In this document: piece by piece, positions 1-7,988 of the stretch
Layout of the letters: each line of letters begins with the position of its first letter
Position numbering within the stretch: the stretch's first letter is position 1
Source of the DNA: Mycolicibacterium chubuense
GTDB lineage: Bacteria; Actinomycetota; Actinomycetes; Mycobacteriales; Mycobacteriaceae
Reading direction: 5' to 3'
Assembly: GCF_001044255.1 (NCBI RefSeq)
Contig: NZ_JYNX01000060.1
Coordinates: forward strand, 244,351 to 308,350
DNA length: 64,000 nucleotides
Made by a program: the position numbers and the translations under genes
The notes under the pieces: model-generated
Seen by the model: the letters and a program-made list of their open reading frames with translations, nothing else
The model's database searches: none
What the model was told of the DNA's origin: nothing

Positions 1-71
1 CCGTTGAGGACGTGCGAGACGGTTGAGGCCGAGACGCCGGCGAGGCGGGCGACGTCGCCCATGGTGGTCAT
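1..71 (-). CDS. LacI-family transcriptional regulator, N-terminal fragment (runs off window)
   Basis: Only the first 23 codons are inside the window. They encode a LacI-type helix-turn-helix with the hallmark VARLAGVSASTVSHVLN segment, which sits at the extreme N-terminus of LacI/GalR regulators. The ATG at 71..69 overlaps the TGA of the upstream kinase gene as ATGA, so it is probably translated as the last cistron of the sugar operon, and an alternative ATG lies three codons in. It is inferred to bind the palindrome near 4451-4472 and to respond to the transported sugar. Effector domain not visible. Confidence 0.85.
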   Translation of the reverse strand, partial: MTTMGDVARLAGVSASTVSHVLN

Positions 72-715
72 GGCAGGCGCAGGATCCGGTCGGCGCGGCC
101 CGCGGTCGACTCGATCAGTTGGGCGTTCCGCTCATCGGATCCGAGCGCCCACCGCTTCGCGTCCTCCGGTGACTTGCCGTACGCCTCGTGGCGGCGCACC
201 AGCCGTCGATGCCGAACGGCGGTGTCGGGGATCAGGAACCACACCTCGTCGAGGCAGGACCGCGCTGCCGGCCACGCGTCGGACTCCAGCAGCAGGTAGT
301 TGCCCTCGGTGACCACCAGCGGCGTGGTCGGGTGCACCGGGATCGACGAACCGATCGGCTCCTCGATCTCACGGCGGAACCGCGGCGCGTACACGACCGG
401 GTCATCGGTGCGCTGCGCCCGCAGCGTGGCGAGCAGCCGCGCATACCCGCCGTCGTCGAAAGTGTCGTGCGCGCCTTTGCGGTCCCGGCGGCCCAGGGCG
501 ATCAACACCTCGTTGGCCAGGTGGAAGCCGTCCATGGGGACGAGCACGGCCGCGGCTGGTCCCAGAGCATCAACCAATTGCTCAGCGACGGTGGACTTTC
601 CGGCACCCGGTGCGCCGGTGAGTCCGAGGATCCGTCGCTGCCCCGGGACCACGAGCGCGCCGGCCCACGCGACCAGCTGATCGAACGTGGCGTCCTCGAC
701 GTCGGCGATGCTCAC
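68..715 (-). CDS. FrcK-like P-loop nucleoside/sugar kinase
   Basis: A 215-aa cytoplasmic P-loop kinase of the uridine kinase/phosphoribulokinase superfamily. Visible motifs are the Walker A GAPGAGKST, the PMDGFHLAN acidic-substrate segment and a TEGNYLLL Walker B-like strand. This is the pattern of FrcK, the kinase gene that accompanies fructose-type ABC transporters (frcBCAK) in rhizobia. The GTG start at 715..713 overlaps the preceding TGA and has a GGGAGGGA ribosome-binding site; a longer upstream reading is only the shifted frame of the PfkB gene. Its place in the operon argues for phosphorylating the imported sugar or a derivative. The substrate cannot be read from the sequence. Confidence 0.82.
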   Translation of the reverse strand: MSIADVEDATFDQLVAWAGALVVPGQRRILGLTGAPGAGKSTVAEQLVDALGPAAAVLVPMDGFHLANEVLIALGRRDRKGAHDTFDDGGYARLLATLRAQRTDDPVVYAPRFRREIEEPIGSSIPVHPTTPLVVTEGNYLLLESDAWPAARSCLDEVWFLIPDTAVRHRRLVRRHEAYGKSPEDAKRWALGSDERNAQLIESTAGRADRILRLP

Positions 716-1626
716 CGGCCATCCCTCCCTGTCTGCAGGGCGGATAGTTCCCGCAGCCATGCACGCGGTCCGACGATCGAGCATCGCAGCGCCGCCACCT
801 GAGCCGAGCGCTGGATGCGCTCGACGATGCCGAGCCGCTCGGGGTAGAAGCAGTAGGCGCCGTGGAAGACATCGCCGGCCCCGAGGGTGTCGACCGCGCG
901 CACGGCCGGGACCGGGACCGATCCGGACTGTCCGTCGGACCACCAGTCGACCGGATCGGCGCCGTGGGTGGTGACCACGGTACGGACCCCGCTGCTGACG
1001 AGCGCGGTGGCCGTCGAGCGCGGGCCGTCGGTGTCCGGGACACGGAAGTCGTTGGAGCACACCATGTCCGTCGCATACTCGATGAGGTCGTTCATCACCG
1101 GCTTCCACCGGCCGGCGTCGACGACCACCGGGACAGCGTGCGCCGCGGCGTGCCGAACGGCGGCCCCGGCGATCACCGGGTGATGCCCGTCGACGAGCAG
1201 CACACCGGCGCCCCCGACGACGTCGTCGAGGTGCGCCGGCGGGGCGGCCTCGGAGCTCACGGCATCGAGGGACACCACCGACCGGTCCCCCGTCGACTCG
1301 ACCACCGACACGGACGACACCGGCACCGGCCGGGTGGCGCCCTGCGCGGCGTCGATCACCTCGACGCCGTGGGTCGTCAGGTCGGCGCGGATCAGGTCGG
1401 CGACCGGTTCGTCACCGAGCGCCGTCACCAATGTCGCCACCCCGCCGAGGGCGGCGAACGTGACCGCCGCGTTCGCGGCCGGCCCGCCGGCGGACACGAA
1501 CTGCGCCGTCGACGTGATCTTCTGGTTGACCTCGGGAGGTTCGGCAATACGGTGGATCACGTCGAGCGTCGCCAATCCGACGAAGACACCGATCGGCCGT
1601 TTCTCAGAGCCCGGCGCGTTCCTCAT
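712..1626 (-). CDS. PfkB-family carbohydrate kinase
   Basis: A 304-aa ribokinase/PfkB-fold kinase. It has the N-terminal GGPAANAA glycine signature and the C-terminal DTLGAGDVFHGAY motif, whose Asp is the catalytic base and whose GAGD forms the anion hole. The ATG at 1626 is preferred over a GTG 18 nt upstream because GGAGGA (1640-1635) is well spaced from it. The start lies inside the 3' end of the ATPase gene (23-nt overlap) and the stop overlaps the next gene as GTGA. Likely acts on the sugar delivered by the adjacent CUT2 transporter, such as a fructose-, ribose- or ketose-type substrate (inferred from context). Confidence 0.88.
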   Translation of the reverse strand: MRNAPGSEKRPIGVFVGLATLDVIHRIAEPPEVNQKITSTAQFVSAGGPAANAAVTFAALGGVATLVTALGDEPVADLIRADLTTHGVEVIDAAQGATRPVPVSSVSVVESTGDRSVVSLDAVSSEAAPPAHLDDVVGGAGVLLVDGHHPVIAGAAVRHAAAHAVPVVVDAGRWKPVMNDLIEYATDMVCSNDFRVPDTDGPRSTATALVSSGVRTVVTTHGADPVDWWSDGQSGSVPVPAVRAVDTLGAGDVFHGAYCFYPERLGIVERIQRSAQVAALRCSIVGPRAWLRELSALQTGRDGR

Positions 1627-2386
1627 CGGTCGGCTCCTCCGCACCGGTCATGAGCGCTACCACCTCGGACATCGAGCGCTTCTTCGGATCGACGACACCG
1701 GCGCGCTGGCCGAGCCGGTGAATGTGGATACGGTCGGCCACCTCGAACACGTGCGGCATGTCGTGGCTGATCAGCACTACCGGGATCCCGCGCGCGCGAA
1801 TGGATTTGATCAGATCGATGACCTGTCCCGACTCTCTCACCCCGAGCGCAGCGGTCGGTTCGTCCATGATGATCACGCCACGGCCGAACGCCGCCGCGCG
1901 CGCCACCGCGACGCCCTGCCGCTGCCCACCCGACAACGTCTCCACGGTCTGGTTGACGTTCTTGATGCCGATCTTCAGGTCGGAGAGGTGCTGGGCGGCA
2001 TCCTGCCGCATGCGGGGCATGTCCAGCCGACGGAAGATGCTGCCGGCAAATCCCTTTCGGCGTACCTCGCGCCCGAGGTAGAGGTTCGAGGCGATGTCGA
2101 GCGCCGGCACCACGGCGAGGTCCTGGTACACCGTCTCGATGCCGGCGGCCCTGGCGTCGCGGGTGTTCTTGAACGCCATCAGGCTGCCGTTCATCAGGAT
2201 CTGGCCCGCGTCGGGAATGACCGCCCCGGCCAGAGCTTTGATCAGGCTGCTCTTGCCCGCTCCGTTGTCGCCGATGACCGCGAGCACCTCGCCGGCGCGC
2301 AGCTCGAAGTCGGCGCCGTTGATCGCCGTCACGTTGCCGTATTTCTTGACGAGGCCCCGCGCTTCGAGAACAGGTGCGCCGCTCAT
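1604..2386 (-). CDS. CUT2-type sugar ABC transporter ATPase (single NBD, FrcA-like)
   Basis: A 260-aa single nucleotide-binding domain with Walker A GDNGAGKSS, signature LSGGQRQGVAVA, Walker B VIIMDEPTAAL and an H-loop ISHDMPHV. RbsA/XylG-type CUT2 ATPases usually carry two such domains in about 500 aa; a single-domain protein is typical of the fructose-type FrcA. The start ATG overlaps the permease TGA (ATGA), so translation is probably coupled. It energises the permease at the inner face of the membrane. Confidence 0.9.
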   Translation of the reverse strand: MSGAPVLEARGLVKKYGNVTAINGADFELRAGEVLAVIGDNGAGKSSLIKALAGAVIPDAGQILMNGSLMAFKNTRDARAAGIETVYQDLAVVPALDIASNLYLGREVRRKGFAGSIFRRLDMPRMRQDAAQHLSDLKIGIKNVNQTVETLSGGQRQGVAVARAAAFGRGVIIMDEPTAALGVRESGQVIDLIKSIRARGIPVVLISHDMPHVFEVADRIHIHRLGQRAGVVDPKKRSMSEVVALMTGAEEPTDEERAGL

Positions 2387-3378
2387 CGTGATCTCCTGCG
2401 GGTGAACTGGTCCACGGCCACCGCGACGATCACCAGGATTCCGGTGGCGATGTTCTGGTAGAGGTTGTCGACCCCGGCCTGGGTCAGGCCGTTGCGCAGC
2501 ACGCCGACGATCAACGTGCCGACCAGCGTGCCGCCGACACCGCCCCGGCCACCGAACAGGCTCGTCCCACCGATGACCACCGCCGTGATGGTCTCGAGGT
2601 TGGCGTTCTGGTAGGCGTTCGGGTCGGCATTCGGGATGCGGCCGAGGGCGGCCCACGCCGCGATCGCGGCGATCACGCCGGTGGTGATGTACACCGACAG
2701 CAGCACCCGGCCCGACTTGATGCCCGACAGGTCCGACGCCTGCGGGTTGCCACCGACGGCGTAAATGTGCCTGCCCCAGGCAGTTTGGGACAGCGCGTAC
2801 CACATCACCAGGTAGACCAGCAGCATCGCGACCACGCCGAAGGTCGTGGAGAACGATCCGATGCGGAAGGACGTGCCGAGGAACGTCAGCGGACCCGGTT
2901 CCACGCGGTAGGTCTCGGACCCCGCCAGCAGCCGGGTCGCCGCCTGGATCGCGGTGAACGTGCCCAACGTGACGATGAACGGTGGCAGTCGCAGGCTGGT
3001 GACCAGCCCGCCGTTGATCGCACCGAACACCACGCACACCAGCAGCGTCGAGCCCAGCGCCACGACAGGCCCGTTGGCGCCGGCGCTCTGGGCCATCACG
3101 ATGGTGCCGAAGACGGCCACCGCCCCGATCGACAGGTCGATGCCGGAGGTCAGGATGATCAGCGTCTGGCCCACGGCGAGGATGCCGACGACCACGGACT
3201 GCTGCAGGATCAGCGAGACGTTCTGGGGTTCGAGGAACGAATCTGAGACCGCGCTGAAGATGATGATCGCGATGACGAGCGCCACCAGCGGGCCGAGCAG
3301 CGGTTCACGCAGCAGACTCTCCGCGGTGAACCGGCTCGCCAGCGACGGCTTCGCCTGTGCGGGCGCGCCGGTGGTCAT
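2383..3378 (-). CDS. CUT2-type sugar ABC transporter permease
   Basis: A 331-aa hydrophobic protein with about nine or ten predicted membrane segments from residue 30 on. It carries the RbsC/FrcC-family cytoplasmic motif (GGNPQASDLSGI near residue 220) and the GIDLSIGAV segment diagnostic of BPD_transp_2 ribose/xylose/fructose permeases. The ATG (3378..3376) overlaps the binding-protein stop as ATGA and its own stop overlaps the ATPase start. It forms the membrane channel and works with the ATPase and lipoprotein on either side. Confidence 0.92.
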   Translation of the reverse strand: MTTGAPAQAKPSLASRFTAESLLREPLLGPLVALVIAIIIFSAVSDSFLEPQNVSLILQQSVVVGILAVGQTLIILTSGIDLSIGAVAVFGTIVMAQSAGANGPVVALGSTLLVCVVFGAINGGLVTSLRLPPFIVTLGTFTAIQAATRLLAGSETYRVEPGPLTFLGTSFRIGSFSTTFGVVAMLLVYLVMWYALSQTAWGRHIYAVGGNPQASDLSGIKSGRVLLSVYITTGVIAAIAAWAALGRIPNADPNAYQNANLETITAVVIGGTSLFGGRGGVGGTLVGTLIVGVLRNGLTQAGVDNLYQNIATGILVIVAVAVDQFTRRRSR

Positions 3379-4385
3379 GACCCGGCTTTGCCCCAGCAGT
3401 TCTGTTCGCCCCAGGCGGTGTCTTTCGACGGCAGGCCGGGGACGGGCTTGTCCGTGATGAGCTCGGACCCGGTGTCGTTGAAGCCGCTGGGCTTGGTGCC
3501 GTCCTTGGCGAACTTCACGACGGCCTGCACCCCCAGTTCGGCCATCTTCGCCGGGAACTGCATCACTGTGGCGCCGATCTTGCCGGCCTTGACGTCCGCG
3601 ACGCCCGTGCAGCTGCCGTCGATCGAGCCGATGGTGATCTGCCCGGCCCGGTTGGCGGATTGGATGGCCTGGTACGCACCAGCGGCGGCCGGCTCGTTGA
3701 TCGTGTACAGCGCGTTGATGCGCGGCGCGCGCTGCAGGATGTTCTCCATCGCGGTCTGCGCCTTGGTCTGGTCGCCGTTGGTGTTCTCCTGCGCGACGAT
3801 CTCGGGCGAGCCGTTGGTGATGCCGAAGCCTTCGAGGAAGCCGTCGTGCCGGAACGTGTCGACGGTGCCGCCCGGGGTGCCGTCCAGCATCACGACCTGG
3901 GGGGCTGCGTTGCCGATGGCCGCACGGACCCACTTGCCCTGGCTGACGCCCGCCGCCTTGTTGTCGGTGGCGTAGGTGGCATCGACCGCGTCTTCGGGGT
4001 CGGTCGCGGTGTCGAGGGCGATGACGATGACCCCGGCGTCGCGCGCCTTCTTGATGGCGTCGAGAACGCCGGTGGAGGAGTTCGGGGTGATGAGGATGCC
4101 CTTGACGCCCTGGCCGACCATGTTCTCGATCGCGGTGACCTGGCCCTCGTTGTCGCCGTCGAAGGCACCGGCCAGCGCGATCAACTGCGCGCCGTCCTTG
4201 TCGGCCTGGGCCTGGGCGGCCTCGCGCAGTTTCACGAAGTAGGGGTTCGAATCGGTCTTGGTGATCAGGCCGACCTTCCCCTCGTCCGAGCCCGACCCGC
4301 CGCACCCGGTCAGACCGAGAACCATCGAGCCGGCCATGAGGACGGCCCCGACCGTAAGCGTGGACCGGTTGCGCTTTCCGACCAT
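3375..4385 (-). CDS. CUT2 sugar-binding lipoprotein (periplasmic-binding-protein-like I fold)
   Basis: A 336-aa exported solute-binding protein. The N-terminus is a lipoprotein signal peptide ending in the lipobox LTGC (Cys27 or so). The mature part starts VGLITKTDSNPYF and has the alternating strands of RbsB/FrcB-type proteins, with Asp and Asn ligand residues such as ALDTATD and INEPAAAG. A clear AAGGAG ribosome-binding site lies 7 nt before the ATG. It is the first gene of the minus-strand operon, directly downstream of the LacI-type palindrome. Sugar specificity cannot be settled from sequence; the two accompanying kinases favour a fructose/ribose-class sugar. Confidence 0.92.
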   Translation of the reverse strand: MVGKRNRSTLTVGAVLMAGSMVLGLTGCGGSGSDEGKVGLITKTDSNPYFVKLREAAQAQADKDGAQLIALAGAFDGDNEGQVTAIENMVGQGVKGILITPNSSTGVLDAIKKARDAGVIVIALDTATDPEDAVDATYATDNKAAGVSQGKWVRAAIGNAAPQVVMLDGTPGGTVDTFRHDGFLEGFGITNGSPEIVAQENTNGDQTKAQTAMENILQRAPRINALYTINEPAAAGAYQAIQSANRAGQITIGSIDGSCTGVADVKAGKIGATVMQFPAKMAELGVQAVVKFAKDGTKPSGFNDTGSELITDKPVPGLPSKDTAWGEQNCWGKAGS

Positions 4386-4450
4386 GTGGACTCCTTTGTC
4401 CGGTGTGCGACGCCGTCCGCGCCGCGGCTGTGCAGGAGCCTAGAACCCAG

Positions 4451-4472
4451 GCAAGCGCTTGCGCATGCGCTT
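4451..4472. promoter_or_regulatory. LacI-type operator palindrome upstream of the sugar operon
   Basis: GCAAGCGCTTGC (4451-4462) is a perfect 12-bp palindrome with the central CG flanked by A/T-containing half-sites that is typical of LacI/GalR operators. A second arm, GCGCTT at 4467-4472, extends the symmetry. It lies 66 bp upstream of the binding-protein start, and the operon ends in a lacI-family gene, so autoregulated control by sugar is the natural inference. Confidence 0.6.
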
Positions 4473-4516
4473 TCGCGAATTGGATCGGTTTCGTTCTGCC
4501 GGCGGCGGATCTCCCC

Positions 4517-4522
4517 GATACT
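4517..4522 (+). promoter_or_regulatory. Candidate -10 box for a leaderless methyltransferase mRNA
   Basis: GATACT lies 7 nt before the GTG at 4530, the spacing expected if the transcript begins at the start codon. There is no ribosome-binding site. Leaderless starts are common in mycobacteria; the first base departs from TANNNT, so this is a moderate call. Confidence 0.35.
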
Positions 4523-4529
4523 GGCCTGC

Positions 4530-5366
4530 GTGGCCGACGAACATCGCGACGCGAACCGGGCCCTGTGGGACGAACGCGCCCCGGCGCACGCCGCCTCCCC
4601 GGACTATGCCGTGCAGCGGTTCCTCGATGACCCCGACTGGCTGTCCGACGTCGTCCGCTTCGACCTCCCGCGCCTCGGCGACATCAGCGGCCTGCGTGGC
4701 GTGCATCTGCAGTGCCACATCGGGACGGACACGCTCTCGCTCGCCCGGCTCGGGGCCCGCATGACCGGTCTGGACTTCTCGGGGGTGTCGGTGGCGATCG
4801 CCCGACGCATCGCCGCCGGAGTGGGGATGGACGTCGACTATGTCGAGTCTGACGTGTTCGACGCGGCGATCGCGTTGGGCGAGGGCGGTTTCGACCTGGT
4901 GTACACCGGCATCGGCGCTCTGATCTGGTTGCCGGACGTGCGCCGGTGGGCCCAGACCGTCGCGCGGCTGCTGCGCCCGCACGGACGGCTCTTCCTGCGC
5001 GATGGGCATCCTGTCCTCTGGTCGATCGACGAAGAACGCACTGACGCGCTGGTGCTCGCCTACCCGTACTTCGAGCAGGCCGAGCCGGTGCGGTTCGACT
5101 CGCCGGGAACCTACGTCGAGACCGATGTGGTGTTCACCAACACCGAGTCGCGGGAGTGGAACCACGGCCTGGGGGAGCTGATCACCGCCCTGCTGGAGGC
5201 GGGTCTGGACCTCACCATGCTCGTCGAGCACGACTCCGTGCCCTGGGAGGCGCTGCCGGGACGCATGCACTGCCAGGACGGGGAGTGGCGGCTCGTCGAG
5301 AACGGCGATCGGCTGCCGCTGAGCTTCACCCTCCAGGCCGTCAAGAGGGCGCGAGCCCTCAGCTGA
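4530..5366 (+). CDS. SAM-dependent class I methyltransferase
   Basis: A 278-aa cytoplasmic Rossmann-fold methyltransferase. The motif I region is HLQCHIGTDTLSLARLGA, motif II has the acidic TGLDFSG, and post-motif I is DVFDA near residue 110. The N-terminus (ADEHRDANRALWDERAP) is typical of small-molecule methyltransferases of the UbiE/type 11 group in mycobacteria. The GTG at 4530 is chosen because homologous sequence begins there and upstream reading is noncoding. No partner gene reveals the substrate. Its 3' end overlaps the convergent LapA-like gene by 8 bp. Confidence 0.82.
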   Translation: MADEHRDANRALWDERAPAHAASPDYAVQRFLDDPDWLSDVVRFDLPRLGDISGLRGVHLQCHIGTDTLSLARLGARMTGLDFSGVSVAIARRIAAGVGMDVDYVESDVFDAAIALGEGGFDLVYTGIGALIWLPDVRRWAQTVARLLRPHGRLFLRDGHPVLWSIDEERTDALVLAYPYFEQAEPVRFDSPGTYVETDVVFTNTESREWNHGLGELITALLEAGLDLTMLVEHDSVPWEALPGRMHCQDGEWRLVENGDRLPLSFTLQAVKRARALS

Positions 5367-5613
5367 CCGTCTTGCGCAGGCGAATCGCAGCACTCACCAC
5401 CAGGGCGATGACGCCACCGACGACCGCGGCGATGAGCAACGAGACACCCTGTGCCACATCGGCATTCCAGCCCAGGAAGTTGATGGTGGTGTGCACGGTG
5501 TTCTGCAGCACGAAGATCAGCAGCGCGATGCTGAGAATGCCCGCGGCGATCAGGGCGAGCTTGGCGCCGACACCGCCGGAGCGACGGGACTGCGTGTGTT
5601 CTGCGGTGTTCAT
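5359..5613 (-). CDS. LapA-domain (DUF1049) small membrane protein
   Basis: An 84-aa protein with two hydrophobic helices (about residues 19-38 and 54-76) separated by the short VLQNTVHTTINFLGW segment that characterises LapA/DUF1049 proteins. The ATG at 5613..5611 has AAAGGACC upstream; longer readings would cross the unrelated upstream region. LapA-family proteins of Gram-negatives assist LPS assembly, but the mycobacterial role is unknown. Transcribed away from the thiamine operon. Confidence 0.8.
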   Translation of the reverse strand: MNTAEHTQSRRSGGVGAKLALIAAGILSIALLIFVLQNTVHTTINFLGWNADVAQGVSLLIAAVVGGVIALVVSAAIRLRKTVS

Positions 5614-5748
5614 CGAAGGTCCTTTCTTTGGCAGCACTTCGTGTGCTTCTGCCGGTGTAGTCGTCGGCATCACGCGGAAAACGAACGCCGACCGCGGGTG
5701 TTCTGACTCACAGGCGACACCGCGGCCGCGGGGCAGGAAAACCCCTGG

Positions 5749-5778
5749 TTGGCAACACCCACCCTGCTGGGCTACCGT
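5749..5778 (+). promoter_or_regulatory. Candidate sigma-70-type promoter of the thiamine transport operon
   Basis: TTGGCA (5749-5754) and TACCGT (5773-5778, matching TANNNT) are separated by 18 nt. A transcript from about 5785 would begin just ahead of the TPP riboswitch, as expected. Confidence 0.45.
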
Positions 5779-5787
5779 CGAAAACCT

Positions 5788-5881
5788 GACCACACGGGAG
5801 CGCACCCGCACGTGCGCTGAGAGGACGGCAACGGGCCGTCGACCGTAGAACCTGACCGGGTAATGCCGGCGTAGGGAGTGA
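5788..5881 (+). ncRNA. TPP riboswitch (THI-box)
   Basis: All conserved blocks of the thiamine-pyrophosphate aptamer are present in order: ACGGGAG (5794-5800), GCTGAGAG (5816-5823), ACCTGA (5850-5855), TAATGCC (5861-5867) and GTAGGGAG (5871-5878). Between the second and third lies a variable hairpin arm. The only ribosome-binding site for ykoE is the AGGGAG inside the last block, so ligand binding probably blocks translation initiation directly rather than through a terminator, which I do not see. Confidence 0.95.
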
Positions 5882-5883
5882 CA

Positions 5884-6504
5884 ATGAAATTGCAGACATC
5901 GCAATCTGTTCGCGCGGTGTACCGGTGGCGCGTGGTCGACATCGTGGTCGCCAGCGTGCTCGCTGTCGCCGCCGGGCTGGTGTTCGTCCTGTGGAACATC
6001 GCGTCCAACCCGATCGGCGCACCACTGAGCGCGGTCCTGCCCGGGCTGCAGGGTCTGATCGGCGGAGGCTGGCTGTTCGCCGGCGTGCTCACCGCCCTGG
6101 TGATCCGGAAACCGGGCGCGGCTCTCTACGGTGAGCTGGTCGCCGCCGTGGTCTCGGCGCTGGTCGGCAACCAGTGGGGTGTGCTCACCATCGAGTCGGG
6201 ACTGGTGCAGGGCGCGGCCGCCGAGCTGATCTTCGCCGTGTTCCTGTACCGCAGGTGGGGTCTGCCGGTGGCCGTCCTGGCCGGCGCGGCGGCCGGCCTG
6301 GCAATGGGGATCAACGATCTGTTCCTCTGGTATCCCGGCTCGACCGCCACCTTCTCGGCGATCTACGTCGTCTTCGGGATCGTCTCGGGCGCCGTCATCG
6401 CGGGCGCCCTGTCGTGGTACGTGGTGCGCGGCCTCGCCAAGACCGGTGCACTGTCGCGCTTCGCGTCGGGCCGGGTGGGCGCACCCGCCGACGCCCGGTC
6501 GTGA
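5884..6504 (+). CDS. ykoE: YkoE, substrate-binding (S) component of a thiamine-precursor ECF transporter
   Basis: A 206-aa membrane protein with five to six predicted helices. It matches the YkoE family: N-terminal RWRVVDIVVASVLAV, central GALYGELVAA-like and NQWGVLTIESGLVQG segments. YkoE is the S-component of the YkoEDC ECF-type transporter, whose predicted substrate is hydroxymethylpyrimidine or thiamine. The preceding TPP riboswitch supports this strongly. ATG 5884 is chosen over GTG 5878 because the latter lies within the ribosome-binding site. It overlaps ykoD by GTGA. Confidence 0.93.
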   Translation: MKLQTSQSVRAVYRWRVVDIVVASVLAVAAGLVFVLWNIASNPIGAPLSAVLPGLQGLIGGGWLFAGVLTALVIRKPGAALYGELVAAVVSALVGNQWGVLTIESGLVQGAAAELIFAVFLYRRWGLPVAVLAGAAAGLAMGINDLFLWYPGSTATFSAIYVVFGIVSGAVIAGALSWYVVRGLAKTGALSRFASGRVGAPADARS

Positions 6505-7988
6505 CCGCGTCCCACCGACCGTCCGGCGGCGTCGCCGTCGCCGCCACAGACTGGCATTGGCGCCATGCCGGTCGCAGCCGTTGGGCGCTGAGCGGCCTCG
6601 ACCTCACGATCGAGCCCGGCGAGCGGGTGCTGCTGCTCGGGGCCAGCGGCTCGGGCAAGTCGACGCTGATGCAGGGGCTGGCCGGTTTGCTCGACAGCGA
6701 CGAGGACGGCGACGAGTCGGGAGCCCTGCTGGTCGACGGTGCGGCGCCCGCGCACAGCCGTAGCCGCATCGGCATGGTCCTGCAGAATCCCGACGCCCAG
6801 GTGATCCTTTCCCGGGTCGGCGACGACGTCGCGTTCGGCATGGAGAACTTCCGAGTGCCGCGCGAGGAGATCTGGCCGCGGGCACGGCGGGCGCTGGCCG
6901 CGGTGGGCCTGGAACTACCGGTGCGCCATGACACGTCGCATCTGTCCGGTGGTCAGAAGCAACGGCTGGCGCTGGCCGGCGTGCTGGCGATGAATCCCGG
7001 TCTGCTGTTGCTCGACGAGCCGACCGCCAACCTCGACCCCGCCGGTGTCGGCGAGGTCCGCGACGCCGTCGCCTCCGCGGTCGAGCAGAGCGGCTCGACG
7101 TTGATCGTCATCGAACACCGCACGGCGGTATGGCTTCCCGTGGTCGACCGGGTGATCGTGCTGGGAGGCGACGGCCGGGTCGTGGCCGACGGAGCACCCG
7201 CCGGTGTCCTCGACGGGCAGCGGGAGGAGCTGCGGCGCGCCGGGGTGTGGGTGCCCGGGCTGGAGCTGCCGGCGATCCCCCGTGACCGCGCGCCGGGCCC
7301 GGCGCTGCTGGCGGCCGCCGACCTGTCCGTGGGCTATCCGTCAGGCCCGTCGGCGCGCATGGTGGATTTCGAGATCGCCCGGGGCACAACGACTGTCGTC
7401 ACGGGCCCCAACGGTGCGGGCAAGTCGGCGCTGGCGCTGACCCTCGGCGGGCTGCTGCCCCCGCGCGGTGGCCGGCTGGATGCGGAGCGCGGCTTCGCGC
7501 CGTCGCCGCATCGCCGCGATCCGCTGCGGTGGCGGTCACGGGAGCTGCTGACGCGCATCGGCAGTGTGTTTCAGAATCCGGAGCACCAGTTCCTGACCGG
7601 CAGTGTGCTCGACGAACTGGCCCTGGGACCCCGCGCGCTCAAACGCGACCCCGCCACCGTCACCGCGGTATGCGACGAGCTCCTGGAACGGTTGCACCTG
7701 ACCGATCTGGCGCAGGCCAACCCGTACACCCTGTCCGGCGGCGAGCAGCGTCGGCTCTCGGTGGCGACGGTGCTCGCGACCCGGCCCGAGATGATCATCC
7801 TCGACGAACCCACCTTCGGTCAGGACCGCATCACCTGGGAAGAACTGCTGCGCCTGCTCGCCGACATCGCCGATCAGGGGACCGCGGTGGTCGCAGTGAC
7901 CCATGACGCCGACTTCGCCACGCTTCTCGCCGACCAGCGCATCGACCTGCACCAACTGAACCCCGACGCCGTGGCGGTCTCACGATGA
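6501..7988 (+). CDS. ykoD: YkoD, tandem-NBD ATPase of the thiamine-precursor ECF transporter
   Basis: A 495-aa protein with two complete ABC ATPase domains. The first has Walker A GASGSGKST, signature LSGGQKQRLAL and Walker B LLLLDEPTANL. The second has GPNGAGKSA, LSGGEQRRLSV and MIILDEPTFGQ. Paired fused NBDs are the normal YkoD arrangement. The GTG start (6501) overlaps the ykoE stop and the stop overlaps ykoC as ATGA, so the three are translationally coupled. The second Walker A ends GKSA rather than GKST/GKSS, a mild deviation. Confidence 0.92.
   Translation: MTASHRPSGGVAVAATDWHWRHAGRSRWALSGLDLTIEPGERVLLLGASGSGKSTLMQGLAGLLDSDEDGDESGALLVDGAAPAHSRSRIGMVLQNPDAQVILSRVGDDVAFGMENFRVPREEIWPRARRALAAVGLELPVRHDTSHLSGGQKQRLALAGVLAMNPGLLLLDEPTANLDPAGVGEVRDAVASAVEQSGSTLIVIEHRTAVWLPVVDRVIVLGGDGRVVADGAPAGVLDGQREELRRAGVWVPGLELPAIPRDRAPGPALLAAADLSVGYPSGPSARMVDFEIARGTTTVVTGPNGAGKSALALTLGGLLPPRGGRLDAERGFAPSPHRRDPLRWRSRELLTRIGSVFQNPEHQFLTGSVLDELALGPRALKRDPATVTAVCDELLERLHLTDLAQANPYTLSGGEQRRLSVATVLATRPEMIILDEPTFGQDRITWEELLRLLADIADQGTAVVAVTHDADFATLLADQRIDLHQLNPDAVAVSR

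Noticed and set aside
4461-4470. Palindrome GCGCATGCGC next to the LacI-type site
   Set aside because: Short alternating GC palindromes are common at this base composition; only the adjacent GCAAGCGCTTGC has operator-like character.
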